In this document: one piece after another, positions 24,745-38,020 of the stretch
How positions within the stretch are numbered: the first letter of the stretch is position 1
Layout of the letters: each line of letters starts with the position of its first letter
Assembly (NCBI GenBank): GCA_963556195.1
Contig: OY744544.1
Span: 47,352,984-47,416,983 of the forward strand
DNA: 64,000 nt
Reading direction: 5' to 3'
Source: Sepiola atlantica
Lineage: Eukaryota > Mollusca > Cephalopoda > Sepiida > Sepiolidae
The notes under the pieces: generated by a model
What the model was told of the DNA's origin: nothing
Databases searched by the model: none
What the model saw: the letters and a program-made list of their open reading frames with translations, nothing else
Made by a program: the position numbers and the translations under genes

Positions 24745-24787
24745 CCATTAAAACAAAAAAAACAGCTATTAACAAGATTAACTATAC
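24515..24787. repeat. 42-bp inverted repeat, arms 24,515-24,556 and 24,746-24,787
   Basis: The left arm runs GTATAGTTAATCTTGTTAAT, AGCTG, six T, CTGTTTTAATG. The right arm is its reverse complement with one mismatch in 42. The arms are 189 bp apart. The left arm is genuine PLE 3' coding sequence (KTAINKINYT region). The right arm sits exactly at the internal PLE deletion and adds foreign codons between VYVKLP and GSTV. Confidence 0.88.
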
Positions 24788-25328
24788 ATGGTAATTTCAC
24801 ATAAACAGGGCACTTTTGGGGGCCGAAATATTCTTCTCTATTAAATGTGGCAATTTTGTCATTTATGCATCTTTCAATGGTGTCTAATGGATAGCCATTA
24901 GAAGATAGGATTTCAGTTATTTTGCTAAGTTCTGCATCTAATTTGGAATTAGAGCAGATCACCAACGCTCGAGGCACTAGGGTTTTTATCAGATTTATTT
25001 TCCTGATTTTCGGGGAGATTGAGTCCCAGCTTATATATTGGCCTGAGAATGTGGGCTTTCTATATACACTGGTTACAAAGCATTCATTAGTTCTTTCAAC
25101 CAACACGTCCAAGAATGGCAACAAGTTATTATTCTCTCCCTCCATTGTAAACCCAAGTGCCGGGTGAAGTAAATTTAGCTGCCGAAGAAAATCATTTGCA
25201 TCTATGTGGGATTTGAATGTGGCAAAAGTGTCATCCACATAGCGAAAATAACAAAGAGGCTTCGGCAACCGTTGGAACAAAAGCTGTTCCTGAAACCCGA
25301 CAAAAATGTTAGCCAACACCGGACCCAA
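24788..25328 (-). pseudogene. Penelope-like element, RT catalytic core and thumb
   Basis: The minus strand encodes GPVLANIFVGFQEQLLF, then CYFRYVDDTFATF with the catalytic YVDD at 25,230-25,241. LLPFLDVLVER, VYRKPTFSGQYISWDS and RALVICSN follow, ending in CPVYVKLPC. This order of motifs is diagnostic of Penelope-like reverse transcriptases, which copy the element's RNA at the target site. The piece joins the upstream part (25,330-25,546) by a one-base frameshift at about 25,329-25,333, where a run of T follows MGNS. At its 3' end it breaks into the inverted 42-mer, with loss of the segment before the nuclease. It is a dead copy. Confidence 0.88.
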
Positions 25329-25329
25329 A

Positions 25330-25546
25330 AGAATTGCCCATTGCTACCCGATCAATTTGGCGATACATATCCCCGTTGAAACTAAATTCAACCGATTTAG
25401 TCGCCAAATCCATAAGTTCAAAAAGTATTTTTTCTGGAAATGGCGGCTTAGTTAGGGAACTACGATAAAGACTATCGGCACAAATCCTGACAGTCTCATC
25501 GAGAGGCCCATTAGTAAATAGACTGGATATATCAAAAGAGCATAGG
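25330..25546 (-). pseudogene. Penelope-like element, RT fingers/palm part
   Basis: The minus strand reads SFDISSLFTNGPLDETVRIC, then ADSLYRSSLTKPPFPEKILF and MYRQIDRVAMGNSF. FDISSLFTN carries the first catalytic aspartate of the RT palm, and the AMG..GPVLAN box continues into the next fragment after a single-base frameshift. The frame is otherwise open. At 25,530-25,546 it meets the left copy of a 17-bp target-site duplication. Removing the intervening insertion joins it in frame to EYLCSFD on the far side. Confidence 0.87.
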
Positions 25547-25547
25547 T

Positions 25548-25847
25548 TCTATTTATCTTCCTCTCACAAGGTAAGAGGTGACACAAGGTCGGGAAAGTGG
25601 AAAAGAACCAGCGCTTGAGAATTTGAGCAATCTGGCTGTTTAAAAATTGCCTGGGCAGCCCCGTCGGCATTCCCCGGTAGGGGCGCCTCAGACAGTAAGC
25701 AATAAACTTACTCCTCCCCAAAGAGGGGAGGCGAAGCCTGGGAGGGTGCACCTCCTAGAACTGCACATGACCGACAACCCCCAATAGACCGGCGTAAATC
25801 CAGACCCAAAGGCCCAGACGATACCGGTTTATTAGGCGGGGTGAATC
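25548..25847. mobile_element. SINE-like repeat copy B inserted in the PLE, with 17-bp TSD
   Basis: TATCAAAAGAGCATAGG occurs at 25,530-25,546 and again at 25,848-25,864, flanking 301 bases that interrupt the PLE frame between SFD and ISS. The inside aligns with copy A at 14,141-14,397, including the CCTCCCCAAAGAGGGGAGG hairpin and GGTGCACCTCCTAGAACTG. A perfect 17-bp duplication is typical of LINE-mediated retroposition. The orientation is the same as copy A. The first about 40 bases (TCTATTTATCTTCC onward) have no match in copy A. Confidence 0.85.
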
Positions 25848-25903
25848 TATCAAAAGAGCATAGGTATTCCGTGTCAGAAGCACACTTAAGCTCACGAATA
25901 AAG
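25848..25903 (-). pseudogene. Penelope-like element, RT segment at the left edge of the 23-bp satellite
   Basis: On the minus strand the last satellite unit reads directly, without any break, into PLE codons: FIRELKCASDTEYLCSFD. FIRELKC is the satellite unit itself; ASDTEYLCSFD is the next part of the RT. The frame then meets the right copy of the 17-bp duplication, beyond which (after the SINE-like insertion) ISSLFTN continues. This is the gene side of the satellite birth point. Confidence 0.88.
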
Positions 25904-26179
25904 CACACTTAAGCTAACGAATAAATAACACTTAAGCTCACGAATAAATCACATGTAAGCTCACGAATAAAGCACACTTAAGCTCACGTATAAATCACAC
26001 TTAAGCTCACGAATAAAGCACACTTAAGCTCACGAATAAATCACACTTAAGCTCACGAATAAAACACACTTAAGCTCACGAATAAAGCACACTTAAGCTC
26101 ACGAATAAATCACACTTAAGCTCACGAATAAAACACACTTAAGCTCACGAATAAATCACACTTAAGCTCACGAATAAAG

Positions 26180-29100
26180 CACACTTAAGCTCACGAATAA
26201 ATCACACTTAAGTTCACGAATAAATCACACTTAAGCTCACGAATAAAGCACACTTAAGCTCACGAATAAAACACACTTAATCTCACGAATAAAACACACT
26301 TAAGCTCACGAATAAAACACACTTAAGCTCACGAATGAAACACACTTAAGCTCGCGAATAAATCACACTTAAGCTCAAGAATAAAACACACTTAAGCTCA
26401 CGAATAAAACACACTTAAGCTCCCGAATAAAACAAACTTAAGCTCACGAATAAAACAAAGCTAAGCGCACGAATAAATCACACTTAAGCTCACGAATAAA
26501 TCACACTTAATCTCACGAATAAAACACACTTAAGCTCACGAATAAAACACACTTAATCTCACGAATAAAACACACTTAAGCTCACGAATAAATCACACTT
26601 AAGCTCACGAATAAAACACACTTAAGCTCACGAATAAATCACACTTAAGCTCACGAATATAACACACTTAAGCTCACGAATAAAACAAACTTAAGCTCAC
26701 GAATAAAACACACTTAAGCTCACGAATAAAACACACTTAAGCTCACGAATAAAACAAACTTAAGCTCACGAATAAAACACACTTAAGCTCACGAATAAAG
26801 CACACTTAAGCTAACGAATAAATCACACTTAAGCTCACGAATAAAACACACTTAAGCTTACGAATAAATCACACTTAAGCTCACGAATAAATCACACTTA
26901 AGCTCACGAATATAACACACTTAAGCTCGCGAATAAATCACACTTAATCTCACAAAAAAAGCACACTTAAGCTCACGAATAAATCACACTTAAGCTCACG
27001 AATAAATCACACTTAAGCTCACGAATAAATCACACTTAAGCTCACGAATAAATCACACTTAAGCTCACAAATAAATAACACTTAAGCTCACGAATAAAGC
27101 ACACTTAAGCTCACGAATAAATCACACTTAAGCTCACGAATAAATCACACTTAAGCTCACGAATAAAGCACACTTAAGCTCACGTATAAATCACACTTAA
27201 GCTCACGAATAAAGCACACTTAAGCTCACGAATAAAGCACCCTTAAGCTCACGAAAAAAACACACTTAATCTCACGAATAAAACACACTTAAGCTCACGA
27301 ATAAAACACACTTAAGCTCACGAATAAAACACACTTAAGCTCGCGAATAAATCACACTTAAGCTCACGAATAAAACACACTTAAGCTCACGAATAAAACA
27401 CACTTATACTCACGAATAAAACAAACTTAAGCTCACGAAAAAAACACACTTAAGCTCACGAATAAATCACACTTAATCTCACGAATAAAACACACTTAAG
27501 CTCACGAATAAAACACACTTAAGCTCACGAATAAAACACACTTAAGCTCACGAATAAAACACACTTAATCTCACGAATAAAACACACTTAAGCTCACGAA
27601 TAAATCACACTTAAGCTCACGAATAAAACACACTTAAGCTCACGAATAAATCACACTTAATCTCACGAATAACACACACTTAAGCTCACGAATAAAACAC
27701 ACTTAAGCTCACGAATAAAACACACTTAAGCTCACGAATAAAACACACTTAAGCTCACGAATAAAATAAACTTAAGCTCACGAATAAAACACACTTAAGC
27801 TCACGAATAAAGCACACTTAAGCTCACGAATAAATCACACTTAAGCCCACGAATAAAACACACTTAAGCTCACGAATAAATCACACTTAAGCTCACGAAT
27901 AAATCACACTTAAGCTCACGAATAAAACACACTTAAGCTCACGAATAAAACACACTTAAGCTCACGAATAAAACACACTTAAGCTCACGAATAAAACACA
28001 CTTAACCTCACGAATAAAACACACTTAAGCTCACGAATAAAGCACACTTAAGCTCACGAATAAATCACACTTAAGCTCACGAATAAAACACACTTAAGCT
28101 CACGAATAAATCACACTTAAGCTCACGAATAAATCACACTTAAGCTCACGAATAAAACACACTTAAGCTCACAAAAAAAGCACACTTAAGCTCACGAATA
28201 AATCACACTTAAGCTCACGAATAAATAACACTTAAGCTCACGAATAAAACACACTTAAGCTCACGAATAAATAACACTTAAGCTCACGAATAAAACACAC
28301 TTAAGCTCACGAATAAATCACACTTAAGCTCACGAATAAAACACACTTAATCTCACTAATAAAACACACTGAAGCTCACGAATAAAACACACTTAAGCTC
28401 ACGAATAAAACACACTTAAGCTCACGAATAAAACACACTTAATCTCACGAATAAAACACACTTAAGCTCACGAATAAATCACACTTAAGCTCACGAATAA
28501 AACACACTTAAGCTCACGAATAAATCACACTTTAGCTCACGAATAAAACACACTTAAGCTCACGAATAAAACACACTTAAGCTCACGAATAAAACACACT
28601 TAAGCTCACGAATAAAACAAACTTAAGCTCACGAATAAAGCACACTTAAGCTCACGAATAAATCACACTTAAGCTCACGAATAAAACACACTTAAGCTCA
28701 CGAATAAATCACACTTAAGCTCACGAATAAAGCACACTTAAGCTCACGAATAAATCACACTTAAGTTCACGAATAAATCACACTTAAGCTCACGAATAAA
28801 GCACACTTAAGCTCACGAATAAAACACACTTAATCTCACGAATAAAACACACTTAAGCTCACGAATAAAACACACTTAAGCTCACGAATGAAACACACTT
28901 AAGCTCGCGAATAAATCACACTTAAGCTCACGAATAAAACACACTTAAGCTCACGAATAAAACACACTTAAGCTCCCGAATAAAACAAACTTAAGCTCAC
29001 GAATAAAACAAAGCTAAGCGCACGAATAAATCACACTTAAGCTCACGAATAAATCACACTTAATCTCACGAATAAAACACACTTAAGCTCACGAATAAAA

Positions 29101-31110
29101 CACACTTAATCTCACGAATAAAACACACTTAAGCTCACGAATAAATCACACTTAAGCTCACGAATAAAACACACTTAAGCTCACGAATAAATCACACTTA
29201 AGCTCACGAATATAACACACTTAAGCTCACGAATAAAACAAACTTAAGCTCACGAATAAAACACACTTAAGCTCACGAATAAAACACACTTAAGCTCACG
29301 AATAAAACAAACTTAAGCTCACGAATAAAACACACTTAAGCTCACGAATAAAGCACACTTAAGCTAACGAATAAATCACACTTAAGCTCACGAATAAAAC
29401 ACACTTAAGCTTACGAATAAATCACACTTAAGCTCACGAATAAATCACACTTAAGCTCACGAATATAACACACTTAAGCTCGCGAATAAATCACACTTAA
29501 TCTCACAAAAAAAGCACACTTAAGCTCACGAATAAATCACACTTAAGCTCACGAATAAATCACACTTAAGCTCACGAATAAATCACACTTAAGCTCACGA
29601 ATAAATCACACTTAAGCTCACAAATAAATAACACTTAAGCTCACGAATAAAGCACACTTAAGCTCACGAATAAATCACACTTAAGCTCACGAATAAATCA
29701 CACTTAAGCTCACGAATAAAGCACACTTAAGCTCACGTATAAATCACACTTAAGCTCACGAATAAAGCACACTTAAGCTCACGAATAAAGCACCCTTAAG
29801 CTCACGAAAAAAACACACTTAATCTCACGAATAAAACACACTTAAGCTCACGAATAAAACACACTTAAGCTCACGAATAAAACACACTTAAGCTCGCGAA
29901 TAAATCACACTTAAGCTCACGAATAAAACACACTTAAGCTCACGAATAAAACACACTTATACTCACGAATAAAACAAACTTAAGCTCACGAAAAAAACAC
30001 ACTTAAGCTCACGAATAAATCACACTTAAGCTCACGAATAAATCACACTTAATCTCACGAATAAAACACACTTAAGCTCACGAATAAAACACACTTAAGC
30101 TCACGAATAAAACACACTTAAGCTCACGAATAAAACACACTTAATCTCACGAATAAAACACACTTAAGCTCACGAATAAATCACACTTAAGCTCACGAAT
30201 AAAACACACTTAAGCTCACGAATAAATCACACTTAATCTCACGAATAACACACACTTAAGCTCACGAATAAAACACACTTAAGCTCACGAATAAAACACA
30301 CTTAAGCTCACGAATAAAACACACTTAAGCTCACGAATAAAATAAACTTAAGCTCACGAATAAAACACACTTAAGCTCACGAATAAAGCACACTTAAGCT
30401 CACGAATAAATCACACTTAAGCCCACGAATAAAACACACTTAAGCTCACGAATAAATCACACTTAAGCTCACGAATAAATCACACTTAAGCTCACGAATA
30501 AAACACACTTAAGCTCACGAATAAAACACACTTAAGCTCACGAATAAAACACACTTAAGCTCACGAATAAAACACACTTAACCTCACGAATAAAACACAC
30601 TTAAGCTCACGAATAAAGCACACTTAAGCTCACGAATAAATCACACTTAAGCTCACGAATAAAACACACTTAAGCTCACGAATAAATCACACTTAAGCTC
30701 ACGAATAAATCACACTTAAGCTCACGAATAAAACACACTTAAGCTCACAAAAAAAGCACACTTAAGCTCACGAATAAATCACACTTAAGCTCACGAATAA
30801 ATAACACTTAAGCTCACGAATAAAACACACTTAAGCTCACGAATAAATCACACTTAAGCTCACGAATTAAACACACTTAAGCTCACGAATAAATCACACT
30901 TAAGCTCACGAATAAAACACACTTAATCTCACTAATAAAACACACTGAAGCTCACGAATAAAACACACTTAAGCTCACGAATAAAACACACTTAAGCTCA
31001 CGAATAAAACACACTTAATCTCACGAATAAAACACACTTAAGCTCACGAATAAATCACACTTAAGCTCACGAATAAAACACACTTAAGCTCACGAATAAA
31101 TCACACTTTA
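26180..31110. repeat. 2,553-bp higher-order duplication in the 23-bp array
   Basis: Rare variants recur at one offset: TTAAGTTCAC at 26,208 and 28,761, CTAAGCGCAC at 26,461 and 29,014, CCTTAAGCTCACGAAAAA at 27,241 and 29,794. Each pair is 2,553 bases apart, exactly 111 units. Later the offset becomes 2,576 (112 units; GAAGCTCACG at 28,371 and 30,947), so one unit was gained. Confidence 0.88.
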
Positions 31111-31379
31111 GCTCACGAATAAAACACACTTAAGCTCACGAATAAAACACACTTAAGCTCACGAATAAAACACACTTAAGCTCACGAATAAAACAAACTT
31201 AAGCTCACGAATAAAACACACTTAAGCTCACGAATAAAGCACACTTAAGCTCACGAATAAATCACACTTAAGCTCACGAATAAAACACACTTAAGCTCAC
31301 GAATAAATCACACTTAAGCTCACGAATAAATCACACTTAAGCTCACGAATAAAACACACTTAAGCTCACGAATAAAACA

Positions 31380-34230
31380 CACTTAAGCTCACGAATAAAG
31401 CACACATAAGCTCACGAATAAAACACACTTAAGCTCACGAATAAAACACACTTAAGCTCACGAATAAAACACATTAAGCTCACGAATAAAACACACATAA
31501 GCTCGCAAATAAATCACACTTAAGCTCACGAATAAAACACACTTAAGATCACGAATAAATCACACTTAAGCTCACGAATAAATCACACTTAATCTCACGA
31601 ATAAAACACACTTAAGCTCACGAATAAATCACACTTAATCTCACGAATAAAACAGACTTAAGCTCACGAATAAATCACACTTAAGCTCACGAATAAAACA
31701 CACTTAAGCTCACGAATAAAACACACTTAAGCTCACGAATAAAACACACTTAAGCTCACGAATAAAACACACTTAAGCTCACGAATAAAACAAACTTAAG
31801 CTAACGAATAACACACACTTAAGCTCACGAATAAAACACACTTAAGCTCACGAATAAATCACACTTAAGCTCACGAATAAAACACACTTAAGCTCACGAA
31901 TAAATCACACTTACGCTCACGAATAAATCACACTTAAGCTCACGAATATAACACACTTAATCTCGCGAATAAATCACACTTAAGCTCACAAAAAAGCACA
32001 CTTAAGCTCACGAATAAATCACACTTAAGCTCACGAATAAATCACACTAAAGCTCACGAATAAATCACACTTAAGCTCACGAATAAATCACACTTAAGCT
32101 CACGAATAAAGCACACTTAATCTCACGAATAAATCACACTTAAGCTCACGAATAAATCACACTTAAGCTCACGAATAAATCACACTTAAGCTCACGAATA
32201 AATCACACTCAAGCTCACGAATAAAACACACTTAAGCTCACGAATAAATCACACTTAAGCTCACAAATAAATCACACTTAAGCTCACGAATAAAGCACAC
32301 TTAAGCTCACGAATAAATAACACTTAAGCTCACGAATAAAACACACTTAAGCTCCCGAATAAAACACACTTAAGCTCACGAATAAAACACACTTAAGCAC
32401 GCGAATAAATCACACTTAAGCTCACGAATAAAACACACTTAAGCTCACGAATAAAACACACTTCAGCTCACGAATAAAACAAACTTAAGCTCACGAATAA
32501 CAGACACTTAAGCTCACGAATACATCACACTTAAGCTCACGAATAAAACACACTTAAGCTCACGAATAAATCACACTTAAGCTCACGAATAAAGCACACT
32601 TAAGCTCACGCATAAAACACACTTAATCTTACGAATAAAACACACTTAAGCTCACGAATAAAACACACTTAAGCTCACGAAAAAATCACACTTAAGCTCA
32701 CGAATAAAACACACTTAAGCTCACGAATAAAACACACTTAAGCTCACGAATAAAACACACTTAAGCTCACGAATAAAACAAACTTAAGCTCACGAATAAA
32801 ACACACTTAAGCTCACGAATAAAGCACACTTAAGCTCACGAATAAATCACACTTAAGCTCACGAATAAAACACACTTAAGCTCACGAATAAATCACACTT
32901 AAGCTCACGAATAAATCACACTTAAGCTCACGAATAAAACACACTTAAGCTCACGAATAAAACACACTTAAGCTCACGAATAAAGCACACATAAGCTCAC
33001 GAATAAAACACACTTAAGCTCACGAATAAAACACACTTAAGCTCACGAATAAAACACATTAAGCTCACGAATAAAACACACATAAGCTCGCAAATAAATC
33101 ACACTTAAGCTCACGAATAAAACACACTTAAGATCACGAATAAATCACACTTAAGCTCACGAATAAATCACACTTAATCTCACGAATAAAACACACTTAA
33201 GCTCACGAATAAATCACACTTAATCTCACGAATAAAACAGACTTAAGCTCACGAATAAATCACACTTAAGCTCACGAATAAAACACACTTAAGCTCACGA
33301 ATAAAACACACTTAAGCTCACGAATAAAACACACTTAAGCTCACGAATAAAACACACTTAAGCTCACGAATAAAACAAACTTAAGCTAACGAATAACACA
33401 CACTTAAGCTCACGAATAAAACACACTTAAGCTCACGAATAAATCACACTTAAGCTCACGAATAAAACACACTTAAGCTCACGAATAAATCACACTTACG
33501 CTCACGAATAAATCACACTTAAGCTCACGAATATAACACACTTAATCTCGCGAATAAATCACACTTAAGCTCACAAAAAAGCACACTTAAGCTCACGAAT
33601 AAATCACACTTAAGCTCACGAATAAATCACACTAAAGCTCACGAATAAATCACACTTAAGCTCACGAATAAATCACACTTAAGCTCACGAATAAAGCACA
33701 CTTAATCTCACGAATAAATCACACTTAAGCTCACGAATAAATCACACTTAAGCTCACGAATAAATCACACTTAAGCTCACGAATAAATCACACTCAAGCT
33801 CACGAATAAAACACACTTAAGCTCACGAATAAATCACACTTAAGCTCACAAATAAATCACACTTAAGCTCACGAATAAAGCACACTTAAGCTCACGAATA
33901 AATAACACTTAAGCTCACGAATAAAACACACTTAAGCTCCCGAATAAAACACACTTAAGCTCACGAATAAAACACACTTAAGCACGCGAATAAATCACAC
34001 TTAAGCTCACGAATAAAACACACTTAAGCTCACGAATAAAACACACTTCAGCTCACGAATAAAACAAACTTAAGCTCACGAATAACAGACACTTAAGCTC
34101 ACGAATACATCACACTTAAGCTCACGAATAAAACACACTTAAGCTCACGAATAAATCACACTTAAGCTCACGAATAAAGCACACTTAAGCTCACGCATAA
34201 AACACACTTAATCTTACGAATAAAACACAC
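31380..34230. repeat. About 1,585-bp higher-order duplication in the 23-bp array
   Basis: The shortened unit ACATTAAGCT occurs at 31,471 and 33,056, and the run of rare variants after it (TAAGCTCGCAAAT, AAGATCACG, CAGACTTAAG, TTACGCTCACG, CTAAAGCTC) follows in the same order in both places. 1,585 is 69 units minus two bases. Confidence 0.83.
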
Positions 34231-34299
34231 TTAAGCTCACGAAAAAATCACACTTAAGCTCACGAATAAATCACACTTAAGCTCACGAATATAACACAC

Positions 34300-37200
34300 T
34301 TAAGCTCGCCAATAAATCACACTTAAGCTTACAAAAAAGCACACTTAAGCTCACGAATAAATCACACTTAAGCTCACGAATAAAACACACTTAAGCTCAC
34401 GAATAAAGCACACTTAAGCTCACGAATAAAGCACACTTAAGCTCACGAATAAATCACACTTAAGCTCACGAATAAATCACACTTAAGCTCACGAATAAAG
34501 CACACTTAAGCTCACGAATAAATCACACTTAAGCTCACGAATAAAACACACTTAAGCTCACGAATAAAACACACTTAAGCTCACGAATAAAACACACTTA
34601 ATCACGCGAATAAATCACACTTAAGCTCACGAATAAAACACACTTAAGCTCACGAATAAAACACACTTAAGCTCACGAATAAAACAAACTTTAGCTCACG
34701 AATAAAACACACTTAAGCTCACGAATACATCACACTTAAGCTCACGAATAAAACACACTTAAGCTCACGAATAAAACAAACTTAAGCTCACGAATAAAAC
34801 ACACTTAAGCTCACGAATACATCACACTTAAGCTCACGAATAAATCACACTTAATCTCACGAATAAAACACACTTAAGCTCACGAATAAAACACACTTAA
34901 GCTCACGAATAAAACACACTTAAGCTCACGAATAAAACACACTTAATCTCACGAATAAAACACACTTAAGCTCACAAATAAAACACACTTAAGCTCACGA
35001 ATAAAGAACACTTAAGATCACGAATAAATCACACTTAAGGTCACGAATAAATCACACTTAAGCTCACGAATAAATCACACTTAAGCTCACGAATAAATCA
35101 CACTTAAGCTCACGAATAAAACACACTTACGCTCACAAAAAAAACACACTTAAGCTAACGAATAAATCACACTTAAGCTCACGAATTAATCACACTTAAG
35201 CTCACGAATAAAGCACACTTAAGCTCACGAATAAAGCACACTTAAGCTCACGAATAAATCACACTTAAGCTCACGAATAATTCACACTTAAGCTCACGAA
35301 TAAAGCACACTTAAGCTCACGAATAAATCACACTTAAGCTCACGAATAAAGCACACTTAACCTCACGAATAAATCACACTTAAGCTCACGAATAAAGCAC
35401 ACTTAAGCTCACGAATAAATCACACTTAAGCTCACGAATAAAACACACTTAAGCTCACGAATAAATCACACTTAAGCTCACGAATAAATCACACTTAAGC
35501 TCACGAATAAAACACACTTAAGCTCGCGAATAAATCACACTTAAGCTCACGAATAAAACACACATAAGCTCACGAATAAAACACACTTAAGCTTACGAAT
35601 AAAACAAACTTAAGCTCACGAATAAAACACACTTAAGCTCACGAATAAATCACACTAAAGCTCACGATTAAGTCACACTGTATCTCACGAATAAAACACA
35701 CTTAAGCTCACGAATAACACACACTTAAGCTCACGAATAAATCACACTTAAGCTCACGAATAAAGCACACTTAAGCTCACGAATAAAACACACTTAAGCT
35801 CACGAATAAATCACACTTAAGCTCACGAATAAATCACACTTAAGCTCACGAATGAAACACACTACAGCTCGCGAATAAATCACACGTAAGCTCACGAATA
35901 AAACACACTTAAGCTCACGAATAAAACACACTTAAGCTCACGAATAAAACACACTTAAGCTCACGAATAAAACACACTTAAGCTCACTAATAAAGCACAC
36001 TTAGGCTCACGAATAAAGCACACTTAAGCTCACGAATAAAACACACTTAAGCTCACGAATAAATCACACTTAAGCTAACGAATAAATCACACTTAAGCTC
36101 ACGAACGAAACACACTTAAGCTCGCGAATAAATCACACTTAAGCTCAGGAATAAATCACACTTAATCTCACGAATAAAACACACTTAAGCTCACGAATAA
36201 AACACACTTAAGCTCACGAATAAAACACACTTCAGCTCACGAATAAAACACACTTAAGCTCACGAATAAATCACACTTAAGCTCACGAATAAATCACACT
36301 TAAGCTCACGAATAAAGCACACTTAAGCTCACGAATAAATCACACTTAAGCTCACCCATAAATCACACTTAAGCTCACGAATAAAGCACACTTAAGCTCA
36401 CGAATAAATCACACTTGATCTCACGAATAAAACACACTTAAGCTCACGAATAAAACACACTTAATCTCACGAATAAAACACACTTCAGCTCACGAATAAA
36501 TCACACTTAAGCTCACGAATAAAACACACTTAAGCTCACGAATAAAACACACTAAAGCTCACGAATAAAACACACTTAAGCTCACGAATAAAACACACTT
36601 AAGCTCACGAATAAAACAAAATTAAGCTCACGAATAAAACACACTTAAGCTCACGAATAAAGCACACTTAAGCTCACGAATAAATCACACTTAAGCTCAC
36701 GAATAAAACACACTTAAGCTCACGAATAAAGCACACTTAAGCTCACGAATAAATCACACTTAAGCTCACGAATATAACACACTTAAGCTCGCGAATAAAT
36801 CACACTTAAGCTTACAAAAAAGCACACTTAAGCTCACGAATAAATAACACTTAAGCTCACGAATAAAACACACTTAAGCTCACGAATAAAGCACACTTAA
36901 GCTCACGAATAAAGCACACTTAAGCTCACGAATAAATCACACTTAAGCTCACGAATAAATCACACTTAAGCTCACGAATAAAGCACACTTAAGCTCACGA
37001 ATAAATCACACTTAAGCTCACGAATAAAACACACTTAAGCTCACGAATAAAACACACTTAAGCTCACGAATAAAACACACTTAATCACGCGAATAAATCA
37101 CACTTAAGCTCACGAATAAAACACACTTAAGCTCACGAATAAAACACACTTAAGCTCACGAATAAAACAAACTTTAGCTCACGAATAAAACACACTTAAG

Positions 37201-38020
37201 CTCACGAATACATCACACTTAAGCTCACGAATAAAACACACTTAAGCTCACGAATAAAACAAACTTAAGCTCACGAATAAAACACACTTAAGCTCACGAA
37301 TACATCACACTTAAGCTCACGAATAAATCACACTTAATCTCACGAATAAAACACACTTAAGCTCACGAATAAAACACACTTAAGCTCACGAATAAAACAC
37401 ACTTAAGCTCACGAATAAAACACACTTAATCTCACGAATAAAACACACTTAAGCTCACAAATAAAACACACTTAAGCTCACGAATAAAGAACACTTAAGA
37501 TCACGAATAAATCACACTTAAGGTCACGAATAAATCACACTTAAGCTCACGAATAAATCACACTTAAGCTCACGAATAAATCACACTTAAGCTCACGAAT
37601 AAAACACACTTACGCTCACAAAAAAAACACACTTAAGCTAACGAATAAATCACACTTAAGCTCACGAATTAATCACACTTAAGCTCACGAATAAAGCACA
37701 CTTAAGCTCACGAATAAAGCACACTTAAGCTCACGAATAAATCACACTTAAGCTCACGAATAATTCACACTTAAGCTCACGAATAAAGCACACTTAAGCT
37801 CACGAATAAATCACACTTAAGCTCACGAATAAAGCACACTTAACCTCACGAATAAATCACACTTAAGCTCACGAATAAAGCACACTTAAGCTCACGAATA
37901 AATCACACTTAAGCTCACGAATAAAACACACTTAAGCTCACGAATAAATCACACTTAAGCTCACGAATAAATCACACTTAAGCTCACGAATAAAACACAC
38001 TTAAGCTCACTAATAAAGCA
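34300..38020. repeat. 2,483-bp higher-order duplication in the 23-bp array
   Basis: CTTACAAAAAAGC at 34,328 and 36,811, and TTAGCTCACG at 34,691 and 37,174, are both 2,483 bases apart (108 units minus one base). The series with AAAGAACACTT, AAGGTCACG and CTCACGAATTAATC also repeats in order. Confidence 0.83.

Noticed and set aside
25452..25751. Minus-strand ORF MHPPRLRLPSLGRSKF... across the SINE-like copy B
   Set aside because: It crosses the TSD from the insertion into the PLE in the wrong frame; the true PLE frame there is SFDISSLFTN.
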